A stretch of 64,000 bases of DNA from Saccopteryx bilineata. Lineage: Eukaryota > Chordata > Mammalia > Chiroptera > Emballonuridae. Below the pieces are notes generated by a model that was not told the origin of the DNA, searched no databases, and worked only from the letters and a program-made list of their open reading frames with translations. Shown here piece by piece: positions 1 to 10,565 of this stretch; the first letter of the stretch is position 1, and the number at the start of each line of letters is the position of its first letter. Position numbers and translations under genes: made by a program. The stretch covers positions 286,972,590 to 287,036,589 of the forward strand of contig NC_089492.1 in NCBI RefSeq assembly GCF_036850765.1, in the 5' to 3' direction.

Positions 1-143
1 AGGAAGAGAGAGACAGAGAGGAAGGAGGGGGTGGGGGTGGAGAAGCAAATGGGCGCTTCTCCTATGTGCCCTGGCCGGGAATCGAACCTGGGTCCCCTGC
101 ACGCCAGGCCGACACTCTACCGCTGAGCCAACTGGCCAGGGCC
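1..143 (-). repeat. Type A tRNA-derived SINE, cut by window start
   Basis: The reverse complement starts GGCCCTGGCCAGTTGGCTCA with a tRNA-like B box (GGTTCGATTCC) and the C/T-rich body. The 3' part is outside the window. Confidence 0.85.
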
Positions 144-156
144 AAAATAAAATCTT

Positions 157-376
157 AAAAAAAAATAAATTTGGTGTTGTTCTGGAGGACAGCTGTGATT
201 GGCTCCGGCTACCCGCAACCATGAACATGAGCGGTAGGAAATGAATGGATTTTAATACATGAGAATGTTTTATATTTTTAATGTTATTATTTTTTTAATT
301 AAAGATTTGTCTGCGAGCCAGATGTAGGCATCAAAAGAGCCACATCTGGCTCACGAGGCATAGGTTCCTGACCCCT
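157..376. mobile_element. hAT-like non-autonomous DNA transposon fragment
   Basis: Ends in AGGTTCCTGACCCCTG, the complement of a CAGGGGTCAGGAACCT-type hAT terminus, next to the sub-terminal 'ccacatctggctc' sequence typical of these elements. The left terminus is missing or diverged. Confidence 0.6.
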
Positions 377-522
377 GGAGTAACCCCTTGCTCAAGCCAG
401 GGACCTTGGGTCCAAGCTGGTGAGCTTTGCTCAAACCAGATGAGCCCACGCTCAAGCTGGGGACCTCGGGGTCTCAAACATGGGTCTGACGCTCTATCTA
501 CTGCGCCACTGCCTGGCCAGGC
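377..522 (-). repeat. Type B SINE, 5' half
   Basis: The reverse complement begins GCCTGGCCAGGCAGTGGCGC and carries the tRNA-like head. The tail is absent. It directly abuts the hAT end. Confidence 0.8.
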
Positions 523-1362
523 AGTAAGCTCTTGTTTTTACATAGGATAATACATACTAACTGCCTACTAATACTAATTGCATTCTAGTTATGTGTGTGT
601 GTGGGAGAGGCGGGGGGGCAAGAACTTCAATAAATGTGTTTAAAAGCACTCCTGGCTACTTACTAATTACTCAGCATAGAAGCAAAAAAAAGGGGGGGAC
701 CTAAGTTGGCCTCTTCTTACCCTGCTCAATTGTGCCAGGGGTCACTTGGGGACATTTACAGGCCCCTTGGTGAAGTCATTAGCCAGTGCGGTGGCTAGTT
801 TGGCAAGTTTGAAGTGAAGGAGCCAACAGTGAAACATTGAAGCCAATCCCCGCCCCGTTTATAAGGTCAACATAGAGAACCCTTGACCCCATGCCTGATC
901 CTAGTGAATTTGGAAGCTGCAAGTTCACGACAAGCTATTAGCATCTCTGAAAGAAAAAACAAAAACCATACACACACAAAATAACAAATCTCCAGATAAA
1001 ATCCCAGCTCAGCAGACCTCCCAATAGCTGTGGGGAAGAGGGAAGGTCATAGGGAGCCTGACAGGGGTGGCTGCTCTGTACCAGACTTCACCATAAAAGC
1101 AACTTCAGAAAACCATGTGCTTTACCTCAACAGCGCCACACAGCAATTCTGGGGGTGGGAGTGGAAGGTGGGGGTAGGGGGGTGGCGGGGGGCTGTGGCA
1201 ATGAGGTTTGCAAGCCACAGCTGTGCAACCTGGAGTCGTACTAATGCATATAATTCAAATGAGTGAAGTGGGACTCTCCACTAGTATCAGGGGAAAGAGT
1301 TAGATTCACTTAGAGACATTATTGCTATGGAAGGCACGGGGCCCCAGCAGTGTGCCCAGCCC
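523..1362. other. Intergenic, nothing recognised
   Basis: No exon or clear repeat was seen. There is a short TG run near 592 and a G-rich run near 1143-1190. Confidence 0.4.
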
Positions 1363-2059
1363 TGTTGGGCAGATAAAATATATTATGCTCACTTTGTTAA
1401 AGACGGCGCTGCCCATACAGAAGCCGTTGCCAGGTGATATTAATGTGTGTTGGGGGCAGGCTGTGGGCAGGCAGATTCCTTATAGCCTGGGGCTTGGTTG
1501 TGGGATTAAGCCTTTCCCACCCTTTTTGATGTGAGGTGGTACAATCCCATCATGCCCCAGATAAGTGACTTTGTATTAGAAACTTCCCTATTTTGTATAT
1601 TGGATTGAAGGTTTGGATTTCTACACTATAAAATAGGGGCAGAACGGGAGCTTGCTCGCTTGGTTCCTGAGATTAGCATTAGAAGAGAGAGCAGAGAAAG
1701 GCCACGTGGAAGAGGCCAGGAGAAGCAGCCAAGATGGCGGAGTGTTGAGTGAGAAGCCAGTTAGTGCAGAGTTTATGCAGGGAGAAGGAAGGAGAACAGA
1801 GGTGAATAAGTCTGGTGAGCTAGAAACCTTTGATTCTAGGAAACTCAGATAAGTCAGTAGCTTTGTGAGCACTGAATGTGAGTGGGTTTTGGAGCCCAAT
1901 GTGTGTTTTACTTGCCTGCCGGGTGCAAGCTAGAATTAAAGATGACAGCCCATCAGTTTTTGGCTCCATTGTTTCTTTACCGACTGTCCGAATCCAATGC
2001 GAACCTGCACTGGCCAGGTAGCTTTGATAGTGGCCTTGGCCGTGGATACTGGCTTTACA
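1363..2059 (+). mobile_element. Solo LTR copy 1 (endogenous retrovirus family L)
   Basis: TGTTGGGCAG...GGCTTTACA ends, flanked by AGCCC on both sides (1358-1362 and 2060-2064). It contains a TATA box (1627-1632), an E-box CCACGTGG (1702-1709) and a YY1-like GCCAAGATGGCGG (1728-1740). No internal viral sequence adjoins it. Confidence 0.85.
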
Positions 2060-2469
2060 AGCCCCAATCACGCAGGCAGCTGACGGGCTACGATGCTGCA
2101 GGCTGTGAGGAAGGCCCTCTTTATTTATACGTTGATCAATTTATTAGTTTCCACACGTGACTCTCGCTGAGCACTGATATTTAACTCAGTCATGTTGAGG
2201 CAGACACCAAACAGATAATCCTGCTACTCTCCGAGATCTCAGACTCAGAGCTTTCTTGGCTCTCCAAAAAATTGAACAACTTTTCAAAACAAACAAACAA
2301 AGCTAAACACCAGAAAACTCTTTCCACCTTTAGAATGGAAGGGCACAATGAAAGGATCACAGTAAATTCTCACCCACACCCTCAGCCCCCAGCAGTTGGG
2401 CTGCGAGGTAGAGGAACCCAGGGAGGTCACACCCCAGTTGCTTTCTGTAAACTCAAAGCGCAGAATGGA

Positions 2470-2970
2470 GGCCACACAGTTTCTGCCCCGGGGGCCCTGT
2501 GCTTGACACCCGATGTGTTTTTTCTGGGCAGCAGGAGCGGTTGTGACAACCAGAGTGGAAACCAGCTGTCGCCCCTCGGAGCTGTCCGTCCACACCACTC
2601 CTTAGCTTTATCAACGGTCCTCGTTTGGTTTGGGGCGCGTGGGAGGGGGGGCAGGCGGGACAAACATCCCGAGGGCCTGAGGCAGCTTCATCCGGGCTCT
2701 GTCCAGGTCTAACGGAAGAGGCCACCCCTGCCGCCCCGGCCCGAGTGCGCCCCCGGGCGGGGCTCCGTCCCTGCTGCCCCTGGGCGGGGCTCCGTCCCTG
2801 CCGCAGAGGTGATGGCCAGTGCCGTGCCCTTGCCTCCCGCACCCACACTTGCTCCCGCCAAGCACTGAACAGTCGTCCCTGCTCACCCTTCCTTTGGCCC
2901 CCAGATCCAGCCTCACCCTCTTAGGGTCACAGCAGAGGCAGGTCAGAGGGGCCGGGCCACAGCAGGACAC
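2470..2970. promoter_or_regulatory. GC-rich patch with duplicated GC-box unit
   Basis: A GC-rich stretch between two LTRs. A 27-bp unit containing GGGCGGGGCTCCGTCCCTGC is repeated at 2755 and 2782, with an ETS-like CGGAAG near 2713. It could be the promoter of a 5' non-coding exon of PIK3CD, which is expected to the left on the minus strand; this is inference only. Confidence 0.3.
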
Positions 2971-3105
2971 TGGAAATGCCCTTCCCCGCTCCCCTCCGCT
3001 GCAAGACTGCCTCCCTCCACCCCCAGCCCAGCCTTAAACCACAATGATGCCTCACCTGAGTGTAGGTGACGGCGCCGTTCCCCAGACAGATTCAAAGAAG
3101 GTGCG

Positions 3106-3772
3106 TGTTGGGCAGATAAAATGTATTATGCTCACTTTGTTAAAGAGGCTATTGCCCAGGTGATATTAATGTGAGTTGAGAATTGTTGTAGCCTGAGGCT
3201 TGGTTTTGGGATTAAGCCTGTCCCACCCTTTTTGGTGTGAGGTGGTACAATCCTATCATGCCTCAGAGAAGAGACTTTGTATTAAGAGACTTCCCTAGTA
3301 TGTATATTGGATTAAGGGCTTGGATTTCTACACTATAAAATGGGGGTAGAATGGGAACTTGCTCTTGGTTCCTGAGATTAGAAGAGAGAGCAGAGGAGAG
3401 CAGAGAAAGGCCACGTGGAGGAGGCCAGGAGAAGCAGCCAAGATGGCGGAGTGCTGAGTGAGATGCCAATTTGTGTAGAGTTTGTATCTGGGATAAGGAA
3501 AGGAGATGGGGAACAGAGGTGAATAAGTCTGGTGAGCTAGACACCTTTGATTCTAGGAAACTCGGATAAGTCAGTAGCTTTGTGAGCACTGAATGTGACT
3601 GGGTTTTGGAGCCCAGTGTGTATTTTTACTTGCCCGCCGGGTGCAAAGCTAGAATTAAAGACTATGGCCCACCAGTTTTTGGCTCCGCTGTTTCTTTGCC
3701 GACTGTCCGAATCCAATGCGAACCTGCATGAGCCAGGCAGCTCTGATGCTGGCTGTGGCTCCTGGCTTTACA
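3106..3772 (+). mobile_element. Solo LTR copy 2 (family L)
   Basis: Same family and strand as copy 1, from TGTTGGGCAG to CTTTACA. The 5-bp target duplication is GTGCG (3101-3105 and 3773-3777). TATA, E-box and YY1-like motifs are kept. Confidence 0.85.
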
Positions 3773-3932
3773 GTGCGTAAATCAGACGCGTTCCCCAGTG
3801 ACTCCCAGTCTGAGATTGGAGGTGGGCTTCCATCTGGGGACAGCCCACCAGCCATCACAGGAGACCCTCTAAGCACTCAGTCTCAGTTCACAGAAAGAGG
3901 GTCAAAGCTTGTGTCTCTCAGGCCTTTGCTAG

Positions 3933-4627
3933 TGTTGGGCAGATAAAATGTATTATGCTCACTTTGTTAAAGATGACACTGCCCACGTGAGGCCATCGCC
4001 CAGGTGATATTAATGTGTGTTGGGGATCATTGTAGCCTGGGGCTTGGTTTTGGGATTAAGCCTTTCCCACTCTTTTTGATGTGGGGTGGTACAATCCAAT
4101 CATGCCTCAGAGAAGTGACTTTGTATTAGAGACTTCCCTATTTTGTATATTGGATTAAGAGTTTGGATTTCTACGCTATAAAATGGGGATGGAGCGGGAG
4201 CTTGCGCTCTTGGTTCCTGAGATTATCATTAGAAGAGAGAGCAGAGGAGAGCAGAGAAAGGCCACGTTGAGGAGGCCAGGAGAAGCAGCCAAGATGGCGG
4301 AGTGCTGAGTGAGAAGCCAGTTTGTGTAGAGTTTGTATCTGGGATAAGGAAGGAGATGGGGAACAGAGGTGAATAAGTCTAGTGAGCTAGAAACCTTTGA
4401 TTCTAGGAAACTCGGATAAGTCAGTAGCTTTGTGAGCACTGAGTGTGATTGGGTTTTGGAGCCCAGTGTGTATTTTTACTTGCTCGCCGGGTGCAAGCTA
4501 GAATTAAAGACTATGACCCATCAGTTTTTGGCTCCGCTGTTTCTTTACCGACTGTCCGAATCCAATGCGAACCTGCATGGGCCAGGCTGCTGTGATAGTG
4601 GCCCTGGCCCTGGCTTCTGGCTTTACA
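3933..4627 (+). mobile_element. Solo LTR copy 3 (family L)
   Basis: The target duplication is GCTAG (3928-3932 and 4628-4632). It lies only 160 bp from copy 2 but has its own duplication. The E-box is altered (CCACGTTG). Confidence 0.85.
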
Positions 4628-4869
4628 GCTAGTTAAAGCGCCACAGACCGCAGGACCCCTGACCCTCCCCCCTGCAGCCCAAGTAGCCCTCCCACCCACT
4701 CAATCCAGGGTCCTGGCTTCTCAGGGCAGGAAAGGGCTTTGGGTGTCTCCTGTCCCCTGCCGTCCCAGCAGTGTTTCAAGTGCTCTCTTACGATAGTAGT
4801 TCATTATTTGTGACTGTTCCTTTAATCCTGTCTAATGGACATTGATAGATACGTGAATTCCAAACTGTC

Positions 4870-5170
4870 CTCTTGATGTTCCGCTTATCTGTCAGACCTC
4901 ACCCTTACTGGACTACCGCCCCTGAGACAGAGGAATTCCAAGAAGCTGGCAATCCGCCCCAAGGAGGAGCATTCCGGACATACCAGGACTTTTGATTCAG
5001 TACCCCCCTCAGGCTCTCCAAAGCCCTATAAAATTCACCTCATAGTCTGTAACCGGTGCTCTTCTCCCCGAGAAGTGCCTGGCAAGGTTCCTTTCTTCCT
5101 TTCGATAAAACCTGTAACTCTGGTCTTTTCAGACTCCCATGGATTCCAACAGACATTTCATTTGGTCATT
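4870..5170 (+). mobile_element. Probable second LTR type (gammaretrovirus-like)
   Basis: Shows an LTR-like layout: CCCTATAAAA near 5025, then CTCTTCTCCCCGAGAAG, then GATAAA near 5104 followed by CTGGTCTTTTC. Boundaries are uncertain and no target duplication was identified. Confidence 0.5.
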
Positions 5171-5493
5171 CATCTGACTATTTAATAAGCCTCACTCAAC
5201 TGGGAGCCAAGGTCTCTGCTCTGGTGGAAATTACATTATAAATGGGGAGGCAGCTGAGCAAGTCATCAGCGGGGGCAGTCACTGCTGGCAATCGAATGGG
5301 ACACTGCTGGCAAGTGACCGTGGGATACAGAGAGAGAGTAACAGGGGGGCCCACTCAGAAGGCTTCTCCAAGGCAGTGCTGTTTCAGGGGGACTGGAGGG
5401 TGCAGTCAGGCGAGGGATAGCTGAGCAGGGGCACGGCAGTCCCATCAGCTTTCTCCAAGGCGTGCAATGCCTATGCTCAAAGCTAAATTTAGA

Positions 5494-5690
5494 GCCTGAC
5501 CTGTGGTGGCACAGTGGATAAAGTGTTGACCTGGAACTCCAAGGTCGACAGTTTGAAACCCTGAGCTTACCTGGTCAAGACACATACATATGGAAGCAAC
5601 TACGATGAGTTGATGCTTCCTGTATTCCCCCATCTCTATCTCTCCTCTCTCTAAAAATCAATAAATTAAAAAAATTTTTTTAAAAGAGCT
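5494..5690 (+). repeat. Type C SINE
   Basis: Starts GCCTGACCTGTGGTGGCAC and ends in an A-rich tail. AGCTAAATTTAGA-like direct repeats flank it. Confidence 0.85.
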
Positions 5691-5731
5691 AAATTAAAAA
5701 AAAAAAGAGCTAAATTTAGACACCAATGCTT

Positions 5732-5930
5732 GCCTGGCCTGTGCGGCACAGTGGGTAGAGGGTCGACCTTGAACACGGAGGTCGCTGGTTTGAAACCCTG
5801 GGCTTGCTCTGCCAAAGCACATACGACAAGCAATCAATGAACAACTAAGGTGAAGCAACCATGAGTTGATGATTCTCATTTTCCCTCTCTCTTCTTTCTG
5901 TAAAATCAGTAAATAAAACCTTTAAAAAAA
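5732..5930 (+). repeat. Type C SINE, diverged
   Basis: Starts GCCTGGCCTGTGCGGCACAG. The body ends in a short TCTCTT tract and A-rich tail. Confidence 0.75.
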
Positions 5931-5947
5931 AGAAAAAAGAAAAACCT

Positions 5948-6292
5948 GCCTGACCAGGCAATGGCACAGTGGATAGAGTGTCGGACTGGGATACGGAGGA
6001 CCCAGGTTCGAGATACCAAGGTCGCCAGCTTGAGCGCGGGCTCATCTGGTTTGAGCAAAAGCTCACCAGCTTGGAACCAAGGTCGCTGGCTCGAGCAAGG
6101 GGTTACTCAGTCTGCTGTAGCCCCCTGGTCAAGGCACATGTGAGAAAGCAATCAATGAACAACTAGTGTCACAACGAAAAACTGATGATTGATTCTTCTC
6201 ATCTCTCTCCGTTACTGTCTGTCTGTCCCTATCTATCCTTCTCTCTGACTCTCTGTCTCTGAAAAAAACAAACAAACAAACAAACAAAAAAC
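5948..6292 (+). repeat. Type B SINE
   Basis: Full-length: GCCTGACCAGGCAATGGCAC head, the 'gagaaagcaatcaatgaaca' body, a TC-rich tract and an (ACAA)n tail. Confidence 0.88.
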
Positions 6293-6549
6293 ACCTATGC
6301 TCTGTCCCTGCCACCTTCTTGTTTCCTTAGATGAGGGAGGGACCTCCCCCCCTTCTAGCCAACTGTATGCACGAATAATCCAGAGGTCAACCTGGAGACC
6401 CCCTCTACCTCCACCCCCTATCACCCTATCAACGGTGCATTCCCTCTCTACCCTGTCCAAGCTGTCATCTTCTCTCCCCTGAACCCTGAAGCAGCGCCCC
6501 CTCCACCTGCCCTCTGGTTTTACACCTGTGTGCTTCCAACCCAGTCTTC

Positions 6550-6850
6550 GTATTCTGCCGGGTTCCTTTAAACATGCATGTTTGCTCCTCACACTCTTTT
6601 TCTTAAACCCAACACTGGCCTTCTCTTTGCTTTGGGGGTGAAACTGAAAATCTCTATGGTGCCTGCTCTTCATGAGTCACCCCTGCTCTCTTGGGCTCAT
6701 CTTGAGCAACTTGCACTCTCCCTCACTGAGTTCTTGCCACATACCTTTCGATTCCCTGAAGCTGGCCTCTGGGCCTTTGCATAACCACTTACTGCCTCTG
6801 AGAGGGGTACCCTCCTCTCATCTTCAGGTTCCACTCTGAGTCCTGACCAT
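6550..6850. repeat. L2-like ancient LINE fragment
   Basis: Contains CTGGCCTCTGGGCCTTTGCA followed by an L2-like 3' sequence. Low-confidence recognition by eye. Confidence 0.4.
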
Positions 6851-7062
6851 TCACAATCAACGCCTGTGCCCTATTACTTCACGGTCCTTTTAGGTGCGTG
6901 ATTATGTAATGACTTGTGTGCTCACCTAAGGCTACTCCAGCTGTCTTAAGCAGGGACATCTATGTTTTGTCTGCCGTCGCAGCTCGTACCTGGCACACAC
7001 TGCAACACGAATCTGGCTGGCAACAGACGAAGGAAAGAACACGCTGTGGAAATCCCACTGTC

Positions 7063-7435
7063 TCTTTTTTTTTTTTTTTTTCTGAAGCTGGAAACAGGGA
7101 GGCAGTCAGACAGACTCCCGTATGCGCCCGACCGGGATCCACCCGGCACGCCCACCAGGGGGCGATGCTCTGCCCATCTGGGGCGTCACTCTGTCGTGAC
7201 CAGAGCCACTCTAGCACCTGGGGCAGAGGCCAAGGAGCCATCCCCAGTGCCCGGGCCATCTTCTGCTCCAATGGAGCCTCGGCTGCAGGAGGGGAAGAGA
7301 GAGAGAGAGAGGAAGGAGAGGGGGAGGGGCGGAGAAGCAGATGGGCGCCTCTCCTATGTGCCCTGGCCAGGAATTGAACCCGGGACCTCCGCACGCCAGG
7401 CCGATGCTCTACCACTGAGCCAACCGGCCAGGGCC
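7063..7435 (-). repeat. Type A SINE, full length
   Basis: On + it runs from a T-rich tail, TTTTTCTGAAGCTGGAAAC, to the head complement CCAACCGGCCAGGGCC. CCCACTGTCTCTT repeats flank it. The long open frames across this stretch are SINE artefacts. Confidence 0.9.
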
Positions 7436-7792
7436 CCCACTGTCTCTTGTCCTTCACTGTGACCCCACTCGCTCTCACCTGAATAGGGGCTGGACAGATG
7501 GACTCAGAACCACAGGAAGTGCAGACAGCCCCACGCTTGCCCATAACTAGCGGGGGCGAGAACATTTCTTCCCACTTTGATGCCCGGTAGCTATCACAAA
7601 GAACATGTTGTAGTGGTGCAGCCACCTCAGACCCCCCCCCAGAACTCCCCTAATGGGGGGCTCCCACCTCTGATCACCCTGCAGAAAGGGTGGGGCATTA
7701 CCTGGGTCCTGCCCCTAATGGCAGGGAGGGGCCCAGGTGCCACAGGGCCAGTTGTTAAGGTGGGTGGTATGCTGCAGTGGTCTTCAACCCTT

Positions 7793-8062
7793 TCTCTTTT
7801 TTGACAGAGTCAGAGAAACAGATAGGGACAGACAGATAGGAAGGGAGAAAGATGAGAAGCATCAATTCTTTGTGACAGCACCTTAGTTGTTCATCAATTG
7901 CTTTCTCTTATGTACCTTGATGGGGCGGGGGCTATAGCAGAAGGAGTGACCCCTTGCTCAAGCCAGAGACCCCACACACAAGCCGGTGACCTTGGGGTTT
8001 TGAACCTGGGTCCTCTGTGCCACAGACTGATGCTCTATCCACTGTGCCACCACCTGGTCAGG
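7793..8062 (-). repeat. Type B SINE
   Basis: Ends in the head complement CCACCACCTGGTCAGG, flanked by AACCCTTT-like direct repeats. Confidence 0.8.
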
Positions 8063-8587
8063 TGAACCCTTTTGCCTTTTAATTGGTATAACTTTTTCTG
8101 ACCTGGAACCCAGGTGAAAAACCATTTCTTTACAAATATGACTAGAACTTGGATCTTCTGACCCCTGCACCCCCCAGCTCCAAAGCTGTCTGAAAAGCAG
8201 TGGTGGGTATTCCAAGCAAGTTAGCTCAGGGCTTTTGAAAAACACTAGGTAGGTCTCTGTACCTTTCTGGAATGCAACCAGGCAGCGCAGATAAAAAGCT
8301 TCACAATCTTGATAAACCTTTGACAGGATGATTCAACTCTCAAAAATTACCCTAAGAAAAGCCTTCAATACAGAACACAAGGTACCCACAAAGACATTCC
8401 TGCTGCCCCAACCATAAAGACAGAGAGAACCCTCAGGTCTTCTGGACACTCAGCAGTCAGTGAAGGTGGACTGGCTTTAACTTTAAGAGGGATAGGAAAG
8501 ATTATTTAGGGACATGGCAATAGACTCACAATTAAGAGACAAAATGTGTCTACAGAAAGATCCTACTTTCATAAAAAAAAAAAAGGG
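8063..8587. other. Intergenic, nothing recognised
   Basis: No coding exon or clear repeat was seen. Confidence 0.4.
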
Positions 8588-8972
8588 GGCCCTGGCCGGT
8601 TGGCTCAGCGGTAGAGCGTCGGCCTGGCGTGCGGGGGACCCGGGTTCGATTCCCGGCCAGGGCACATAGGAGAAGCGCCCATTTGCTTCTCCACCCCCAC
8701 CCCCTCCTTCCTCTCTGTCTCTCTCTTCCCCTCCCGCAGCTGAGGCTCCATTGGAGCAAAGATGGCCCGGGCGCTGGGGATGGCTCCTTGGCCTCTGCCC
8801 CAGGCACTAGAGTGGCTCTGGTCACCGCAGAGCAATGCCCCGGAGGGGCAGAGCATCGCCCCCTTGTGGGCGTGCCGGGTGGATCCCAGTCGGGCGTATG
8901 TGGGAGTCTGACTGTCTCTCCCCGTTTCCAGCTTCAGAAAAATACAAAAAAAAAAAAAAAAAAAAAAAAAAA
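8588..8972 (+). repeat. Type A SINE, full length
   Basis: A well-preserved copy: GGCCCTGGCCGGTTGGCTCA head, B box GGTTCGATTCC, C-rich body and a poly(A) tail of about 26 nt. Confidence 0.92.
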
Positions 8973-9213
8973 GAAAAAGGTACATATGTAGGAGAATAAA
9001 AAGTAGATACCAGTATTTCAGTTTGTAGTTCACTTGACTTGTAGATATACCTGTTGGGCAGATAAAATATATCATGCTCACTTTGTTAAAGATGGCGCTG
9101 CCCACATGGAAGCCCATCGCCCAGGTGATGTTAATGTGTGTTGGGGGTGGGCTGTGGGCAGGCAGGATTCTTGTAGCCTGGGGCTTGGTTTTAAGACTAA
9201 GCCTTTCCCACCC

Positions 9214-9436
9214 TTTTTTTTAATTTTAATTTTTTATTTATTCATTTTAGAGAGGAGAGAGAAAGGGAGAGAGAGAGAGAGAGGGAGAGAGAGAGGAGAG
9301 ACAGAGAGAGAAGGTGGGGAGGAGCTGGAAGCATCAACTCCCATATGTGCCTTGACCAGGCAAGCCCAGGGTTTCGAACTGGCAACCTAGCATTTCCAGG
9401 TCGACGCTTTATCCACTGCGCCACCACAGGTCAGGC
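9214..9436 (-). repeat. Type C SINE nested in LTR copy 4
   Basis: T-rich start, GA-rich body and head complement CCACCACAGGTCAGGC. CCCACCCTTT of the LTR is repeated on both sides. Confidence 0.88.
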
Positions 9437-9446
9437 CCCCACCCTT

Positions 9447-9490
9447 TAAAATTTTTTTTTTTAATTTATTGAATTTTTAGAGAGAGGGGG

Positions 9491-9521
<31 letters not shown>

Positions 9522-9642
9522 GGGAGGAGCAGGAAGCATCAACTCCCATATGTGCCTTGACCAGGTAAGCTCAAGGTTTTGAACCGGCAACCTCAGTGTT
9601 CCAGGTCGATGCTTTATCCCACTGTGCCACCACAGGTTAGGC
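9447..9642 (-). repeat. Second type C SINE nested in LTR copy 4
   Basis: Same structure, immediately following the first. It contains a (GA)n run near 9490-9520. CACCCTTT occurs on both sides, so it reused nearly the same target. Confidence 0.88.
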
Positions 9643-10231
9643 CTCTCACCCTTTTTGATGTGGGGTGGTGCAATCCCATCATGCCTCAGATAAGTGACAT
9701 TGTATTAGAGACTTCCCTATTTTGTATATTGGGTTAAAGGTTTTGATTTCTGCACTATAAAGTGGGGCAGACCGGGAGCTTACTCGCTTGGTTCCTGAGA
9801 TTAGCATTAGAAGAGAGAGCAGAGAGGAGAGCAGAGAGAGGCCACGTGGAGACCAGAAGCAGCCAAGATGGTGGAGTGCTGAGTGAGAAGCCAGTTTGGG
9901 CAGAGTTTGTGCAGGGAGAAGGAAGGAGATGGGGAACAGAGGTGAGTAAGTCTGGTGAGCTAGAAACCTTTGATTCTAGGAAACTCAGATAAGTCAGTAG
10001 CTTTGTGAGCACTGAATGAGTGGGTTTTGGAGCCCAGTGTGTTTTACTTGCCCGCCGGGTGCAAGCTAGGTTTAAAGATGATGGCCCACCAGTTTTTGGC
10101 TCCATTGTTTCTTTACCGACTGTCTGAATCCAATGCGAACCTGTATGGACCAGGCAGCTGTGATACTAGCCCTGGCTACTGGCCTTACAATCCCTAAAGA
10201 CAAAATCTCTCACAGAAACTATCCATGGGGG

Positions 10232-10565
10232 GCCTGACCAGGCAGTGGTGCAGTGGATAGAGCGTTGGACTGGGATATGGAGGACCCAGGTTTGAGATCC
10301 TGGGGTTGCCAGCTTGAGCGCAGGCTCATCTGGTTTGAGCAAAGCTCACCAGCTTGGACCCAAGGTCACTGGCTCGAGCAAGGGGTTACTCGGGATGCTG
10401 TAGCCTGCCCCCCCCCCCCCCCCCCCCCCCCCGTCAAGGCACATATGAGAAAGCAATCAATGAACTAAGGTGTCGCAATGAAAAACTGATGATTGATGCT
10501 TCTCATCTCTTTCTGTCCCTATCTAGCCCTCTCTGTCCCTGTAAAAAAAAAGAAAAAAAAAAGAA
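10232..10565 (+). repeat. Type B SINE with internal poly-C
   Basis: Starts GGCCTGACCAGGCAGTGGTG. The body is broken by a run of 25 C at 10408-10432. GAAACTA(T/C)CC direct repeats flank it. Confidence 0.88.

Larger units (their letters stand above)
9052..10189 (+). mobile_element. Solo LTR copy 4 (family L), split by two SINEs
   Basis: TGTTGGGCAG start and GGCCTTACA end, flanked by ATACC (9047-9051) and ATCCC (10190-10194), an imperfect 5-bp duplication. Two type C SINEs sit within it at 9214-9436 and 9447-9642. The YY1-like motif is GCCAAGATGGTGG. Confidence 0.83.

Noticed and set aside
3106..4627. LTR copies 2 and 3 as the two ends of one provirus
   Set aside because: Each has its own 5-bp target duplication and only about 160 bp of non-viral sequence lies between them.
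6960..7625. 221-codon open frame on the minus strand
   Set aside because: It runs through a type A SINE; the codons come from the repeat, and the same peptides recur at every type A copy.
8588..8665. Functional tRNA gene
   Set aside because: A and B box-like sequence is present, but it continues into a SINE body and tail, and many copies exist in the window.
8605..9117. 170-codon open frame on the minus strand
   Set aside because: A type A SINE read through its poly(A) tail. Not a gene.
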